DNA of 64,000 nucleotides from Mycobacterium sp. ENV421 (lineage in GTDB: Bacteria; Actinomycetota; Actinomycetes; Mycobacteriales; Mycobacteriaceae), in contig NZ_PDHO01000004.1 of assembly GCF_002887815.1 (NCBI RefSeq), positions 62,001-126,000 on the forward strand, written 5' to 3'. A program made the position numbers and the translations under genes. Shown in pieces: positions 17,453-26,013 of this stretch. The notes below the pieces were generated by a model, which worked only from the letters and a program-made list of their open reading frames with translations, searched no databases and was not told the origin of the DNA. The stretch's first letter is position 1, and the number at the start of each line of letters is the position of its first letter.

Positions 17453-17974
17453 CTACCCGTCTGCGCCGGCTCGGACGAAAGCATGCAGTTCGGCGTAGGC
17501 CGCGACGAGCGCCTCGGTGGTGAACCGCCTGTTGCGGCCACTCGGGTTGGGCAGCACCCACGCGGTCGAGCCGGCCACCGGGGCAGATTGCCGGCCCCAG
17601 CTCACCGCCGCGGTGCCGAGCACCACCGAAATTGCCGGCTTACCCAGGAACGCCAGCACGCGCGGCGATACCGCACGCATTGTGGACTCGAACGACAACA
17701 GCGCCTGCTGAATCTCGAGCGTCGACACTTCGCGTGCACTCGACGTCGGCCGCGCTACGACAGCCGTTATGCCACAACCGTATTGCAGAAGTGTGCGCTC
17801 CTCGGCTGCCGACAACCGCCGGTCGGTGAACCCTGCCAGGTGGATCACCGACCAGAACCGATTGGTGGGGCTGGAGAAGTTGTGGCCGTCGGCCGCTGCC
17901 GTCAGCGCCGGATTGATACCGCAGAAGACGACATCCAGACCGCGGGCAAGGATGTTTGGCTGATACGTCGTCAT
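17453..17974 (-). CDS. mug: G/U mismatch-specific DNA glycosylase (Mug family)
   Basis: 173 residues starting MTTYQPNILARGLDVVFCGINP, which aligns with the start of E. coli Mug. Motif 1 is GINPALTAAADGHNFSSPTNRFW, with Asn as the water-activating residue typical of Mug/TDG. Motif 2 is NPSGRN. It removes uracil or ethenocytosine from mismatches. A longer GTG start at 18007 is possible but adds eleven residues outside the family. It is convergent with the sulfotransferase gene, 3 bp apart. Confidence 0.87.
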   Translation of the reverse strand: MTTYQPNILARGLDVVFCGINPALTAAADGHNFSSPTNRFWSVIHLAGFTDRRLSAAEERTLLQYGCGITAVVARPTSSAREVSTLEIQQALLSFESTMRAVSPRVLAFLGKPAISVVLGTAAVSWGRQSAPVAGSTAWVLPNPSGRNRRFTTEALVAAYAELHAFVRAGADG

Positions 17975-18078
17975 CGAGAAGGAGTGAACCACGGACCGGA
18001 AATCCACGCCGTCGATGGACAGGCCCGGGCACCGATGCCAGGCTCGAGGTAGATCCCACCCACGATGAACGGAGCACC

Positions 18079-18939
18079 ATGACGAACGCGGCAGCGGCCG
18101 GCACCATCACCATCGGTGATCTGACCGTGAACAGGCTCGGCTTCGGATCGATGCGACTCACCGGCCAAGGTGTCTGGGGCCCGCCGAAAGATCACGACGA
18201 ATCCGTTCGAGTCCTGCGTCGCGCGGTCGAGCTGGGCGTCAACTTCATCGACACCGCCGATTCCTACGGTCCCTACATCGCCGAAGAACTGATCCACGAG
18301 GCTCTTCATCCCTACCCGGACGACGTGGTGATCGCCACCAAGGCCGGGCTGCTCCGCACGGGTCCGGACGTCTGGATACCGCTTGGCAATCCCAGCTACC
18401 TACGCCAGGAGGTCGAACTCAGCCTGCGCCGGCTCGGCGTCGACACCATCGACTTGCATCAACTGCACCGCATCGATCCGAACTTCCCGCTCGAGGACCA
18501 GGTCGGCGAACTCGCGAAATTGCAACAGGAGGGCAAGATCCGGCACATCGGGCTCTCGGAGATCGACGTCGACCAACTCAGGGCCGCCAGGAAGATTGCC
18601 CCGATCGTGTCGGTTCAGAACCTCTACAACCTGACCACCCGCACGGCCGAACCTCTGCTGGAGGAGGCCGAAGCCGAATCCATCGCGTTCATCCCGTGGT
18701 TCCCGCTTGCCGCCGGTCCGCTGGCCGACACCGACGGTCCGTTGGGTTCCCTGGCCTCAGACCACGGCGCCAACCCGTCCCAGCTCGCGCTGGCCTGGCT
18801 GCTGAAGCGCTCCCCGGCGATCGTGCCGATCCCCGGCACCTCACGCGTCGACCACCTGGAATCGAACGTCGCCGCCGCCGCGATCGAACTGACCGAGGAG
18901 GAGTTCCGGGCGATCGACGCGGCTACCGCAGCCGGTTAG
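18079..18939 (+). CDS. Aldo/keto reductase
   Basis: 286 residues. AKR TIM barrel with the catalytic set Asp/Tyr (FIDTADSYGPY), Lys (VIATKAG) and His (IDLHQLHRIDP), and the NADPH-binding end IPGTSRVDHLESN. It reduces aldehydes or ketones in the cytoplasm; substrate unknown. The ATG has GGAG at 18071-18074. It is divergent from mug. Confidence 0.9.
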   Translation: MTNAAAAGTITIGDLTVNRLGFGSMRLTGQGVWGPPKDHDESVRVLRRAVELGVNFIDTADSYGPYIAEELIHEALHPYPDDVVIATKAGLLRTGPDVWIPLGNPSYLRQEVELSLRRLGVDTIDLHQLHRIDPNFPLEDQVGELAKLQQEGKIRHIGLSEIDVDQLRAARKIAPIVSVQNLYNLTTRTAEPLLEEAEAESIAFIPWFPLAAGPLADTDGPLGSLASDHGANPSQLALAWLLKRSPAIVPIPGTSRVDHLESNVAAAAIELTEEEFRAIDAATAAG

Positions 18940-18950
18940 CACCCACGAGT

Positions 18951-19526
18951 TCAGCGCCGAACCCGTGACCACCGCGCCAGGCGGGTGCGGTCGACGAGCA
19001 CGCAACCGTGGACCTCGGCGAGTTGCTGAGCGGCCCTGGTGTACCGGTGATTGGACACCACCATGGTCGCCGTGCAGTCATGGACGGCCGCGCCTGCGAC
19101 GACCTGCTGGATAGCGGAGCCGTTGACCACCCGGCTCTGCCGCTTGCACTGCACCGCGGTGCGGGTGTCGTCGCGGGTCGCGATCAAATCCACACCGAAA
19201 TCACCGGTGGCCCTGGTGATTTCGACTGTATAGCCGAGACCTCGCAGCACCGCGGCCACGTACTGCTCGAACTCCACGCCGGTCATGGCGTCGACGGCAG
19301 CCTGCCCGGTGGCGCGGTACAGCGCATCGCGCCGGAGGGCTCGGCGGTGATCCAGCCAGGCCAGCAGCGCGCGCCACGCACTCACCGCGACCGCCACCGC
19401 GCTCAGCGCGGCCAGCACCCACCCCAGGCTGTTGAGCATGCCGACGAACCCCAGCAGCGCGGTGGCGACCATCCACAGTCCCAGCCACTGCAATGCCGTC
19501 GTCACCGCGGCCGAGCCCTCGCGCAC
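18951..19526 (-). CDS. Membrane-anchored restriction-endonuclease-like (Mrr_cat) protein
   Basis: 191 residues. Two hydrophobic helices (about 10-30 and 35-55) precede a PD-(D/E)xK nuclease fold: MTGVEFEQYVAAVLRGLGY, then GDFGVDLIA (metal Asp) and AVQCKRQ (QxK motif), as in Mrr_cat proteins. A single-domain nuclease tied to the membrane is found in several actinobacteria; whether it cleaves DNA is untested. No methylase is adjacent, so it is not a standard restriction pair. Confidence 0.8.
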   Translation of the reverse strand: MREGSAAVTTALQWLGLWMVATALLGFVGMLNSLGWVLAALSAVAVAVSAWRALLAWLDHRRALRRDALYRATGQAAVDAMTGVEFEQYVAAVLRGLGYTVEITRATGDFGVDLIATRDDTRTAVQCKRQSRVVNGSAIQQVVAGAAVHDCTATMVVSNHRYTRAAQQLAEVHGCVLVDRTRLARWSRVRR

Positions 19527-19638
19527 GCCGTCACCGTAGCGACGGCCGCCGACAGTCCTTTCCGGCGACCGAGCACAGCGGCCAAATCGTGACCAGTTCG
19601 CATCGAGTTTGGCGCAGTCACGGCAATACAGTGCTCAG

Positions 19639-20601
19639 ATGCTTGCAATTCTCCGCTTCAATTTCGCCTCTCCAGGAGGAGATCCGGGCGTCCAGGGTGA
19701 ATTGCTTTCGGCTGCAATGGAGTTGGCGCAGTTCGGTGACCGGCACGGAATCGCCGCGATCAGCGTCGACGAACATCACGTCACCGGCCACGGCTGGAGC
19801 TGCAATCCGGTGATGATCGCGGGGATGTTTCTGGCCCGCACGGCCAACATCTTCGCGAGCATCGACTGCGCGCTGGGACCGTTGTGGAACCCCGTGCGTA
19901 TGGCCGAGGACATCGCGCTCGTCGATGCCATGAGCCGCGGCCGGTTGCACACCACGGTCGGTCTGGGCTACCGGGAAGAGGAGTACCGGGCCCTCGGGGT
20001 GGACTTCGGCCGGCGCGGCGAACTCATGGATCAATTGCTGGAGACCATGCTGGCGGCCTGGACCGGAGACACCGGCGTCGTGTCGGGCACCTGGACCACG
20101 CCGCACCCTCCGCTCTATGTCGGCGGCGGCGTTCGGGCCACCGTCCGGCGGGCAGTGCGGTTCGGTCTGCCGCTGAGCCTGCCCGACCATCGGCCCGACC
20201 TCGCGGAGTACTACTCCGAACTGTGCCGGGAGGCCGACCTTCAGCCGTTCGTCCTCATGCCGCCCGCAGTCAACCGCGGAATGATCTATCTGCACGAAGA
20301 TCCCGAGCGGGCGTGGGCCGAACTCGGTAGCCACATTCTGTGGGAGGCGGTCACCTACGGGGCGTGGTCCGACGACCCGTCGCGGTCGTCCATGCACCTG
20401 CCGGGTGTGCAGACCCTGGCTGAGGTCCGCGCCTCCGGCAGGTACCGGTTCCTCACTCCCGACCAGCTGATCGACGAGGTCCGGGGATCGGCAAACTACG
20501 GCCCAATCGTGATGCATCCGCTGGTTGGCGGTATGCCGGTGGAGGAAGCGTGGAAGTCCGTAACCCTGCTTACGGATGATGTTCTGCCCGCCCTCCGGTA
20601 G
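19639..20601 (+). CDS. LLM-class (luciferase-like) flavin-dependent oxidoreductase
   Basis: 320 residues. Bacterial-luciferase TIM barrel: an N-terminal strand with FNFASPGGD, DEHHVTGHGW in the substrate/flavin region, and GRLHTTVGLGYREEEYRALGVDF, the strongest family signature. In mycobacteria the cofactor is often F420 rather than FMN; this is not decidable here. The ATG at 19639 fits the family N-terminus better than upstream in-frame starts. Substrate unknown. Confidence 0.87.
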   Translation: MLAILRFNFASPGGDPGVQGELLSAAMELAQFGDRHGIAAISVDEHHVTGHGWSCNPVMIAGMFLARTANIFASIDCALGPLWNPVRMAEDIALVDAMSRGRLHTTVGLGYREEEYRALGVDFGRRGELMDQLLETMLAAWTGDTGVVSGTWTTPHPPLYVGGGVRATVRRAVRFGLPLSLPDHRPDLAEYYSELCREADLQPFVLMPPAVNRGMIYLHEDPERAWAELGSHILWEAVTYGAWSDDPSRSSMHLPGVQTLAEVRASGRYRFLTPDQLIDEVRGSANYGPIVMHPLVGGMPVEEAWKSVTLLTDDVLPALR

Positions 20602-20772
20602 CCGCCACGTGGCCGGCGTTGCCCGGTTTCGGGGGGTGGATCCGAAAGTTGGGTTCTTACCAAGGATTTAGCCACTGCTCCCGGTGACCTTAAATTTGCG
20701 GCATAACGTTTGGGTCAAGTTGAGGCGGTCTACACCCCGTCACACACGCAACAGGACCGAAATGAGGCACCC

Positions 20773-21204
20773 ATGTCGAGCTTCACGTCGCGATACGGCA
20801 ACCCCGCTGTCGACTACGAGGGCGCCCACGTTCGAGCACACTCTCGGCACATGGCAACGGTTGTCGCAGTCAGCGGACGGATCGATTCGGTGAACGTCGA
20901 CCGGGTCACCGAATGCGCCAAGCGGCTGGTCCTCGGCGAGAAGCCGTTCGTTCTGGACCTGTCCGGTGTGAGCTCCTTTACTCCGCAGGCGATCCGGTTG
21001 CTGTGCGATATCGACGATGTCTGCGCCGTCGCCGGCGTGGAATGGGCCGTGGTCGGCAGCGACGCGGTGAACCGCCGCCTGCGCAGGGACAGCGATGTCG
21101 TGTTCCCGGTCGTGGGTTCGGTCGCCGAGGCGGAGCACGAGTTCGACGACGCGGTTCTCAACCGGCGTCGCCTGCTGCTTCCCCTGCTGAGCAAGACCGC
21201 CTGA
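20773..21204 (+). CDS. STAS domain protein (anti-sigma-factor-antagonist-like)
   Basis: 143 residues, the size of M. tuberculosis Rv1904, which also lies near katG and an Rv1906c-type gene. The STAS fold covers about residues 30-125 (VVAVSGRIDSVNVDRV...FVLDLSGVSSFTPQAIRLL), with Ser/Thr at the usual phosphoacceptor loop (SSFT). It presumably binds a sigma-regulator kinase/anti-sigma factor; no partner gene is adjacent. ATG start with GAGG just upstream. Confidence 0.83.
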   Translation: MSSFTSRYGNPAVDYEGAHVRAHSRHMATVVAVSGRIDSVNVDRVTECAKRLVLGEKPFVLDLSGVSSFTPQAIRLLCDIDDVCAVAGVEWAVVGSDAVNRRLRRDSDVVFPVVGSVAEAEHEFDDAVLNRRRLLLPLLSKTA

Positions 21205-21211
21205 CCCTCCG

Positions 21212-22138
21212 TCACCGGGTGAGCAGCGCCCCGAGGGCGCGCAGATGTTCGTCAGTGGTGCCGCAGCACCCGCCGACGATGGCAACCCCGTAACTGCGCC
21301 GGATGTCGTCCATGGCGGCGGCGAATTCGGCGGGCGGGTCGCTGTCGACATGGTCCAACGTCACCAATTCGGCGGGGCTCAGCGCCGACCCGTTCGCCTT
21401 CACCTCGCTGATCCGGTCGACCGCATCCCCACTCGCTTCGAGGGCGCGGGCGGCGACCGTCGGATGGATGCACGACAGTGAGAAGTAGGTGGGCGCCGCG
21501 GCGTCGTCCACCTGCCGGATCGCCTGGTCCAGCGGGGTTCCATCCAAGACTCGGGTGTCCGGACCGAGCACCCACGACACGACGAACGGCAATCCGGTTC
21601 GGGCCATCGCCCGGGCCGCACCGAGCGCCTCGCCGACCGCGGGGAAGGTGGCCGCGAAGATGAGATCCACCCCTGCCTCGGCCAGGGCGTCGATCTGCGG
21701 CCGGTGGTAGTCGAAGGCAGCAGATTCCGACGGCGCCTCGGTGGGCCGGTAGGCGTCGCCGGCCGGGCCGAGCACCCCGGCAATCCATACCGGCGGGCCG
21801 GTCTGCCCGGCGAGCAACTGGTGGTGGAAGGCGACCGCGGCGGTGTTGAGCCGCCGGACGGCCGCGGTGTCGCCGAGGCCGGCGCGACGGGTGTAGTTCA
21901 GGCTCGCCCGGAACGTGGGTGTGCCGATCACCAGCGGCACACCGCTCGAGGTCGCCGCATCGAGATAGCCGCGGTAGATCGCGCGCAAGGCCGCCTCACC
22001 CTGCCGGTTGCCGAGCAACCCGGCGACCTGCACATCGGGATCCATCACGATCGGTGTCTCGAACATGACACGGGTCTCGATCGCGCCGTCGGTGAGCACC
22101 GGAATCCCGCTCGCGACGGCGTCGGTGAAGCTGGGCAT
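21212..22138 (-). CDS. Homocysteine S-methyltransferase family protein
   Basis: 308 residues. Barrel protein of the MmuM/BHMT type: N-terminal VLTDGAIETR, first zinc Cys in FSLSCIHP and the C-terminal zinc pair in GGCCGTTDEHLRAL. It transfers a methyl group, typically from S-methylmethionine or betaine-like donors, to homocysteine. The ATG at 22138 (MPSFTDAV) matches the family start; the longer upstream frame is low-complexity antisense of the next gene. It is divergent from the Rv1906c-like gene. Confidence 0.87.
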   Translation of the reverse strand: MPSFTDAVASGIPVLTDGAIETRVMFETPIVMDPDVQVAGLLGNRQGEAALRAIYRGYLDAATSSGVPLVIGTPTFRASLNYTRRAGLGDTAAVRRLNTAAVAFHHQLLAGQTGPPVWIAGVLGPAGDAYRPTEAPSESAAFDYHRPQIDALAEAGVDLIFAATFPAVGEALGAARAMARTGLPFVVSWVLGPDTRVLDGTPLDQAIRQVDDAAAPTYFSLSCIHPTVAARALEASGDAVDRISEVKANGSALSPAELVTLDHVDSDPPAEFAAAMDDIRRSYGVAIVGGCCGTTDEHLRALGALLTR

Positions 22139-22196
22139 AGCTGACGTTAACGCAGTCCGGACGGGCATGACCCGGCGCCGGGTTACCCTAGTTGAC

Positions 22197-22763
22197 GTGG
22201 GTCGAATAACACATGTGATCGCGATCAGTGCGCTGGCGGTCGCCGCCGGCGTCGTCGGCGGGGGTATCGCAGCCGCCGACCCGACCACCGCCCCGGCGCC
22301 GTCGCCGTCCCCGACCGGGCCCGCACCCGGTCCGGTCGACGCGTCAGCCCCGACACCCACGCCCGGTGCGACACCGACGCCGGAACCCGGCGCTACGCCG
22401 GCCGGCGCGCCGAAGTCCACCATCGACAGCGACGGCACCTACAAGGTCGGTGTCGACATCGTGCCGGGCACCTACGCATCGGCAGGACCCTTCGAGGGCG
22501 GTGCGTGCTACTGGAAGCGCACCGGCGGACCCGACGGCCAGACCAACGTCGACAACGCGCTGACCAAGAAACCGGCGGTGGTCCAGATCGATCCGGGCGA
22601 CGCCACATTCAAGACCGACGGCTGCCAGCCGTGGACGCTGACCGATCAGCAGCCGCCGGCTCCGGCGGGACCGTTGCTCTCCCAGCTTCAGCTGCGCCAT
22701 GCTCTTGACACCCTCAACGGGATGGCGGGGGCGTCCGGCCAGGGGCAGATGCCGCCGTACTGA
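22197..22763 (+). CDS. Secreted Rv1906c-like protein
   Basis: 188 residues. A signal peptide (ends near AAA-DP) and a Pro/Thr/Ala-rich linker precede a conserved domain STIDSDGTYKVGVDIVPGTYASAGP...CYWKRTGGPDG...DGCQPW, closely matching Rv1906c of M. tuberculosis. Two conserved Cys probably form a disulfide. The GTG at 22197 lies 7 nt after TACCCT (22184-22189), the pattern of a leaderless gene; an upstream ATG at 22167 is possible. Function unknown. Confidence 0.82.
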   Translation: MGRITHVIAISALAVAAGVVGGGIAAADPTTAPAPSPSPTGPAPGPVDASAPTPTPGATPTPEPGATPAGAPKSTIDSDGTYKVGVDIVPGTYASAGPFEGGACYWKRTGGPDGQTNVDNALTKKPAVVQIDPGDATFKTDGCQPWTLTDQQPPAPAGPLLSQLQLRHALDTLNGMAGASGQGQMPPY

Positions 22764-22771
22764 GCCGTCGG

Positions 22772-23560
22772 TTATTTCGCGGTGTTGGGCGTCGCCGGAA
22801 GGGTCGGCGGGCAGGAGTCGTGATCCTGCAACTCTTCACCGCCGGCATTTCCGGTGTCGTCGGCGCGGTCGGCCAAGATGACGAAGCCCGGCCGGCCGGC
22901 GTCGTCGGTGGCACCGACGACCACCAGCGTGTACTCCCCCATGTCGTCGCGGGCGCCGTCGATGCCGTCGGCGAGGAGGGTGAACGGGTTGGCGTCGAGA
23001 TCGGCGCCGTCGACGGTCCTCGCCCAATAGGTGTGACCGCTCAGCGGAACCGGGACCGGCGCCCACGTCGCGCCGATGGCACCGGCCGCCACGCGCAGCG
23101 CGTCATGAATGTCGGCGCGCAGACAGTCGATGTGGATGTGCAGCTGGTTCTGCGTCCGCGCGGTCGCCGAGTTGATGGCCAGACTCATCCAGTCTCGCGG
23201 GATGGTTCCGCCGGCCCGCTGCTCGACGAACGACCGGGACTGCCATGCCGCGCCGAAGTAGTTGGTGGCGTTGGGCGCCACTAGCTCGGGGCTCTCGATA
23301 CCCGGGATCCGGGCGGTCGGGATCAGCAGATACTGGCGGTCTCCGACAATGTCCTTGAGCACCGCGTAACCGCCGCTCTCTCCGCGGCCGAGGTCGACGC
23401 GGGAACACGGGGCCGGGTCGTGATGCAGCTGAACATCGACGACGCACTGGTCGTGGACGATCCGCCACAACGCATTCGGATCGGCGTCGGCCGTCTGCGG
23501 CGCGAGCAGGCCCAGCGCCAGTGCCGCCGCCAGCGGTGCGCTGCCGCGCATGAGTCGCAC
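22772..23560 (-). CDS. cdh: CDP-diacylglycerol diphosphatase
   Basis: 262 residues, the length of M. tuberculosis Rv2289. A signal/anchor is followed by the Cdh family blocks ALWRIVHDQC, GYAVLKDIVGDRQYLLIPTARIPGIESPEL, and the HIT-like catalytic HxH in NQLHIHIDCLRADIH. It hydrolyses CDP-diacylglycerol to CMP and phosphatidate at the membrane. GTG at 23560; an ATG three codons downstream is equally plausible. It is divergent from the HTH-TOBE gene. Confidence 0.9.
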   Translation of the reverse strand: MRLMRGSAPLAAALALGLLAPQTADADPNALWRIVHDQCVVDVQLHHDPAPCSRVDLGRGESGGYAVLKDIVGDRQYLLIPTARIPGIESPELVAPNATNYFGAAWQSRSFVEQRAGGTIPRDWMSLAINSATARTQNQLHIHIDCLRADIHDALRVAAGAIGATWAPVPVPLSGHTYWARTVDGADLDANPFTLLADGIDGARDDMGEYTLVVVGATDDAGRPGFVILADRADDTGNAGGEELQDHDSCPPTLPATPNTAK

Positions 23561-23619
23561 GGCGACACCCTACGACGCGGACGCAACCGCGCCGACCGAT
23601 GCACCGCTTTACCGTATCT

Positions 23620-23671
23620 GCGGATAGAACCGCACAGTGACTCCGCAAACGCGGGTAGAATCGGCTAGAGT
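23620..23671 (+). promoter_or_regulatory. Paired direct repeats and leaderless promoter of the HTH-TOBE/modA unit
   Basis: Two near-identical 13-mers, GCGGATAGAACCG (23620-23632) and GCGGGTAGAATCG (23651-23663), start 31 bp apart, about three helical turns. Each overlaps a short dyad (TATCTGCGGATA; CCGCAAACGCGG). TAGAGT (23666-23671) then ends 6 nt before the GTG at 23678, the expected -10 of a leaderless mRNA. The second repeat covers the -35 region, which would suit repression. Binding is inferred. Confidence 0.6.
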
Positions 23672-23677
23672 TCGGCC

Positions 23678-24082
23678 GTGCCGATGCTGCGAATCCGAGA
23701 GGCCGCCGAGCTCCTCGGCGTCAGCGACGACACCATCCGGCGCTGGATCGACGACGGCGCCCTGCCGACCGGCAGCGACCAGTCCGGCCGCAAGACCGTC
23801 GACGGAGCAGCGCTGGCCGCGTACTCCCGCAAGAACGCCGCCGCGGGCCCGAAGGACCCGCTGTCGGTCGCCAGCTCCGCCCGTAATCGGTTCGCCGGGC
23901 TGGTCACCAGAGTGGTCACCGACACGGTGATGGCCCAGGTGGAGATGCAGTGCGGGCCGTTCACCGTCGTCTCGCTGATGAGTAGTGAGTCCGTGCGGGA
24001 CCTGAACCTCGAACCAGGAAGCGTTGCGGTGGCGGTCGTCAAGGCCACCACCGTCATCGTCGAAACGTCAGGACCGAAGTGA
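23678..24082 (+). CDS. HTH plus TOBE (molybdopterin-binding) regulator
   Basis: 134 residues. An excisionase/MerR-type HTH is at about 5-50 (RIREAAELLGVSDDTIRRWIDDG). A single Mop/TOBE domain spans about 68-132 (SARNRFAGLVTRVVTDTVMAQVEMQCGPFTVVSLMS), which binds molybdate/tungstate oxyanions. It probably senses molybdate and regulates transport. Its stop overlaps the modA start (GTGA), so the two are translationally coupled. GTG start without a leader. Confidence 0.88.
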   Translation: MPMLRIREAAELLGVSDDTIRRWIDDGALPTGSDQSGRKTVDGAALAAYSRKNAAAGPKDPLSVASSARNRFAGLVTRVVTDTVMAQVEMQCGPFTVVSLMSSESVRDLNLEPGSVAVAVVKATTVIVETSGPK

Positions 24083-24855
24083 TCACACGTCTGATGCCGG
24101 CACTGGCCGCCGCGCTGCTTCTCATCGCAGGCTGCGGTTCCTCGGCACAGCAACCGTCGTCCACGCCGACTTCGCCGGGCAACAAGAAGATCATCGTCTT
24201 CGCCGCCGCGTCGCTGAAGACAACCTTCACCGCGATCGGCGATCAGTTCAGCAAGGACAATCCCGGTGCCTCCGTGGAGTTCTCGTTCGCGGGCTCCTCG
24301 GATCTGGTGACCCAGCTGACCCAAGGCGCTCCCGCCGACGTCTTCGCCTCCGCCGACACCAAGAACATGGACAAGGCCCGCCAAGCCGGACTGCTCGCCG
24401 GGGCGCCGGTCGATTTCGCCTCCAACACCTTGACCATCGCCGTCGCCCCCGGAAACCCGAAGGGCATCAAGACGTTTCAAGACCTTGCCAAACCGGGCCT
24501 CACCGTCGTGGTGTGCGCCCCGCAGGTGCCGTGCGGTTCGGCCACCCAGAGCGTCGAGAACAAGACCGGAGTGAAGCTGGCTCCGGTGAGCGAGGAGTCC
24601 TCGGTCACCGACGTGCTCAACAAGATCACCAGCGGTCAGGCCGACGCCGGACTGGTCTATGTCACCGACACCGCGGCCGCGGGCGACAAAGTTCTGGCGG
24701 TGTCGTTCCCCGAAGCGGCAGGTGCGGTCAACACCTATCCGATCGCAGCCCTCAAGCAGTCCGGCAATCCCACTCTGACAGGCAAATTCGTGGATCTGGT
24801 CACCAGCCCGGCCGGCCAGGCGATCCTGACGAAAGCCGGTTTCGGCAAGCCCTGA
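24079..24855 (+). CDS. modA: Molybdate ABC transporter substrate-binding lipoprotein ModA
   Basis: 258 residues. Lipoprotein signal with lipobox LIAGC, then a periplasmic-binding-protein fold with ModA signatures (IIVFAAASLKTTFTAIG, FAGSSDLVTQLTQGAPADVFASAD). It binds molybdate outside the membrane and hands it to ModB. No modB or modC follows: the next gene, 21 bp on, encodes a phosphodiesterase. The permease and ATPase must be elsewhere. GTG start overlaps the HTH-TOBE stop. Confidence 0.93.
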   Translation: MITRLMPALAAALLLIAGCGSSAQQPSSTPTSPGNKKIIVFAAASLKTTFTAIGDQFSKDNPGASVEFSFAGSSDLVTQLTQGAPADVFASADTKNMDKARQAGLLAGAPVDFASNTLTIAVAPGNPKGIKTFQDLAKPGLTVVVCAPQVPCGSATQSVENKTGVKLAPVSEESSVTDVLNKITSGQADAGLVYVTDTAAAGDKVLAVSFPEAAGAVNTYPIAALKQSGNPTLTGKFVDLVTSPAGQAILTKAGFGKP

Positions 24856-24876
24856 GGACATGGCAGGCTCGATGCC

Positions 24877-26013
24877 GTGAACCTGCCACACCTCGATGCC
24901 GACATCCCCCACCTGGCCGACGTGGTGCCGTCGGTGTTGGCCGCGATGGGCGTGGCCGGCTTCGAACCGCGTATCCAGTTGCCCGGACCCGTCGCCGGAG
25001 CGTGCGTCCTGCTGATCGACGGACTGGGCGCCGAGTTGCTCGACACCTACGCCGCCGACGCCCCGGTGCTGGCCGGGCTGCGCGGCCGCACTCTGCATGT
25101 GGGCTTCCCGTCGACCACCGCGGCCGGATTGGCGGCGGTGGGCACCGGCCTGCCGTCGGGCGGTCACGGCATGGTCGGCCTGTCCTTCCGGCTGCCCGAG
25201 GTGGGCATCATCAACGCATTGCGGTGGCGTCCGCACCCGTGGGGCGACGACGCACGCGACCGCGCCGTCCCCGAGGAAATCCAGCCGCTGCCAACGAATT
25301 TCGAGCGCGCCGCATCAGCAGGCATGGCGGTCAGTGTGATCTCCGGCGCGGAGTTCACCGGCTCCGGGCTCACCCGGGCGGTGTTGCGCGGCGGCCGCTA
25401 CGTCGGGGTGATCGGAATCGGTGATCTGGCAGCCGAAGTCCGCGCCACGGTCGCCGGCGGTGGCTTCTGCTACGGCTACCACGCGGATCTCGATCTGATG
25501 GGCCACCTCTACGGACCCGGATCACCGGCCTGGCGGATGGAGCTACGGCAGGTCGACCGGCTGGTGGAGTCCGTCGTGGAGGCACTGCCGGCCGGCGGGC
25601 TGCTCGCGGTGGTCGCCGATCACGGCATGGTGGCTGTCGACGGCGCGGCCACCGTGGACCTCGACGCCGCCGCCGGTCTGCTCGACGGTGTGGCGGCGAT
25701 CGGCGGCGAGGCGCGGGCCCGTCATGTCTACGTGCGCGACGGCGCCGGCGCGGACGTCCTGGCCACCTGGCGCGAAACGCTGGCCGAGCACGCCTGGGTG
25801 GTCTCGCGCGAGGAGGCGATCACCGCGGGCTGGTTCGGTGACGCAGTCACCGACCGGGTGCGTGCCCGGATCGGCGACGTGGTGGCCGCCACCCGCGACC
25901 GCGCCGCGCTGGTGCGACGGACGGCCGAGCCGATGGAGTCGGCACTGATCGGCCAGCACGGTTCGCTGACCGGCGCCGAACAGCGGGTGCCGCTGCTGCT
26001 GTCCTACGGCTGA
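24877..26013 (+). CDS. Nucleotide pyrophosphatase/phosphodiesterase (alkaline phosphatase superfamily)
   Basis: 378 residues. Type I phosphodiesterase layout: first metal Asp in VLLIDGLGAELL, nucleophile Thr in FPSTTAAGLAAVGTG, and metal residues in YHADLDLMGHLYG and VVADHGMV. It hydrolyses phosphodiester or pyrophosphate bonds; substrate unknown. There is no signal peptide. GTG start. Its last 10 bp overlap the end of the convergent nitroreductase gene. Confidence 0.88.
   Translation: MNLPHLDADIPHLADVVPSVLAAMGVAGFEPRIQLPGPVAGACVLLIDGLGAELLDTYAADAPVLAGLRGRTLHVGFPSTTAAGLAAVGTGLPSGGHGMVGLSFRLPEVGIINALRWRPHPWGDDARDRAVPEEIQPLPTNFERAASAGMAVSVISGAEFTGSGLTRAVLRGGRYVGVIGIGDLAAEVRATVAGGGFCYGYHADLDLMGHLYGPGSPAWRMELRQVDRLVESVVEALPAGGLLAVVADHGMVAVDGAATVDLDAAAGLLDGVAAIGGEARARHVYVRDGAGADVLATWRETLAEHAWVVSREEAITAGWFGDAVTDRVRARIGDVVAATRDRAALVRRTAEPMESALIGQHGSLTGAEQRVPLLLSYG

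Noticed and set aside
20708..20732. GTTT-N15-GGTCTA upstream of the 20.8-kb STAS gene, considered as a SigF promoter
   Set aside because: The -10 half departs from the GGGTAT/C pattern, so the match is too weak to call.
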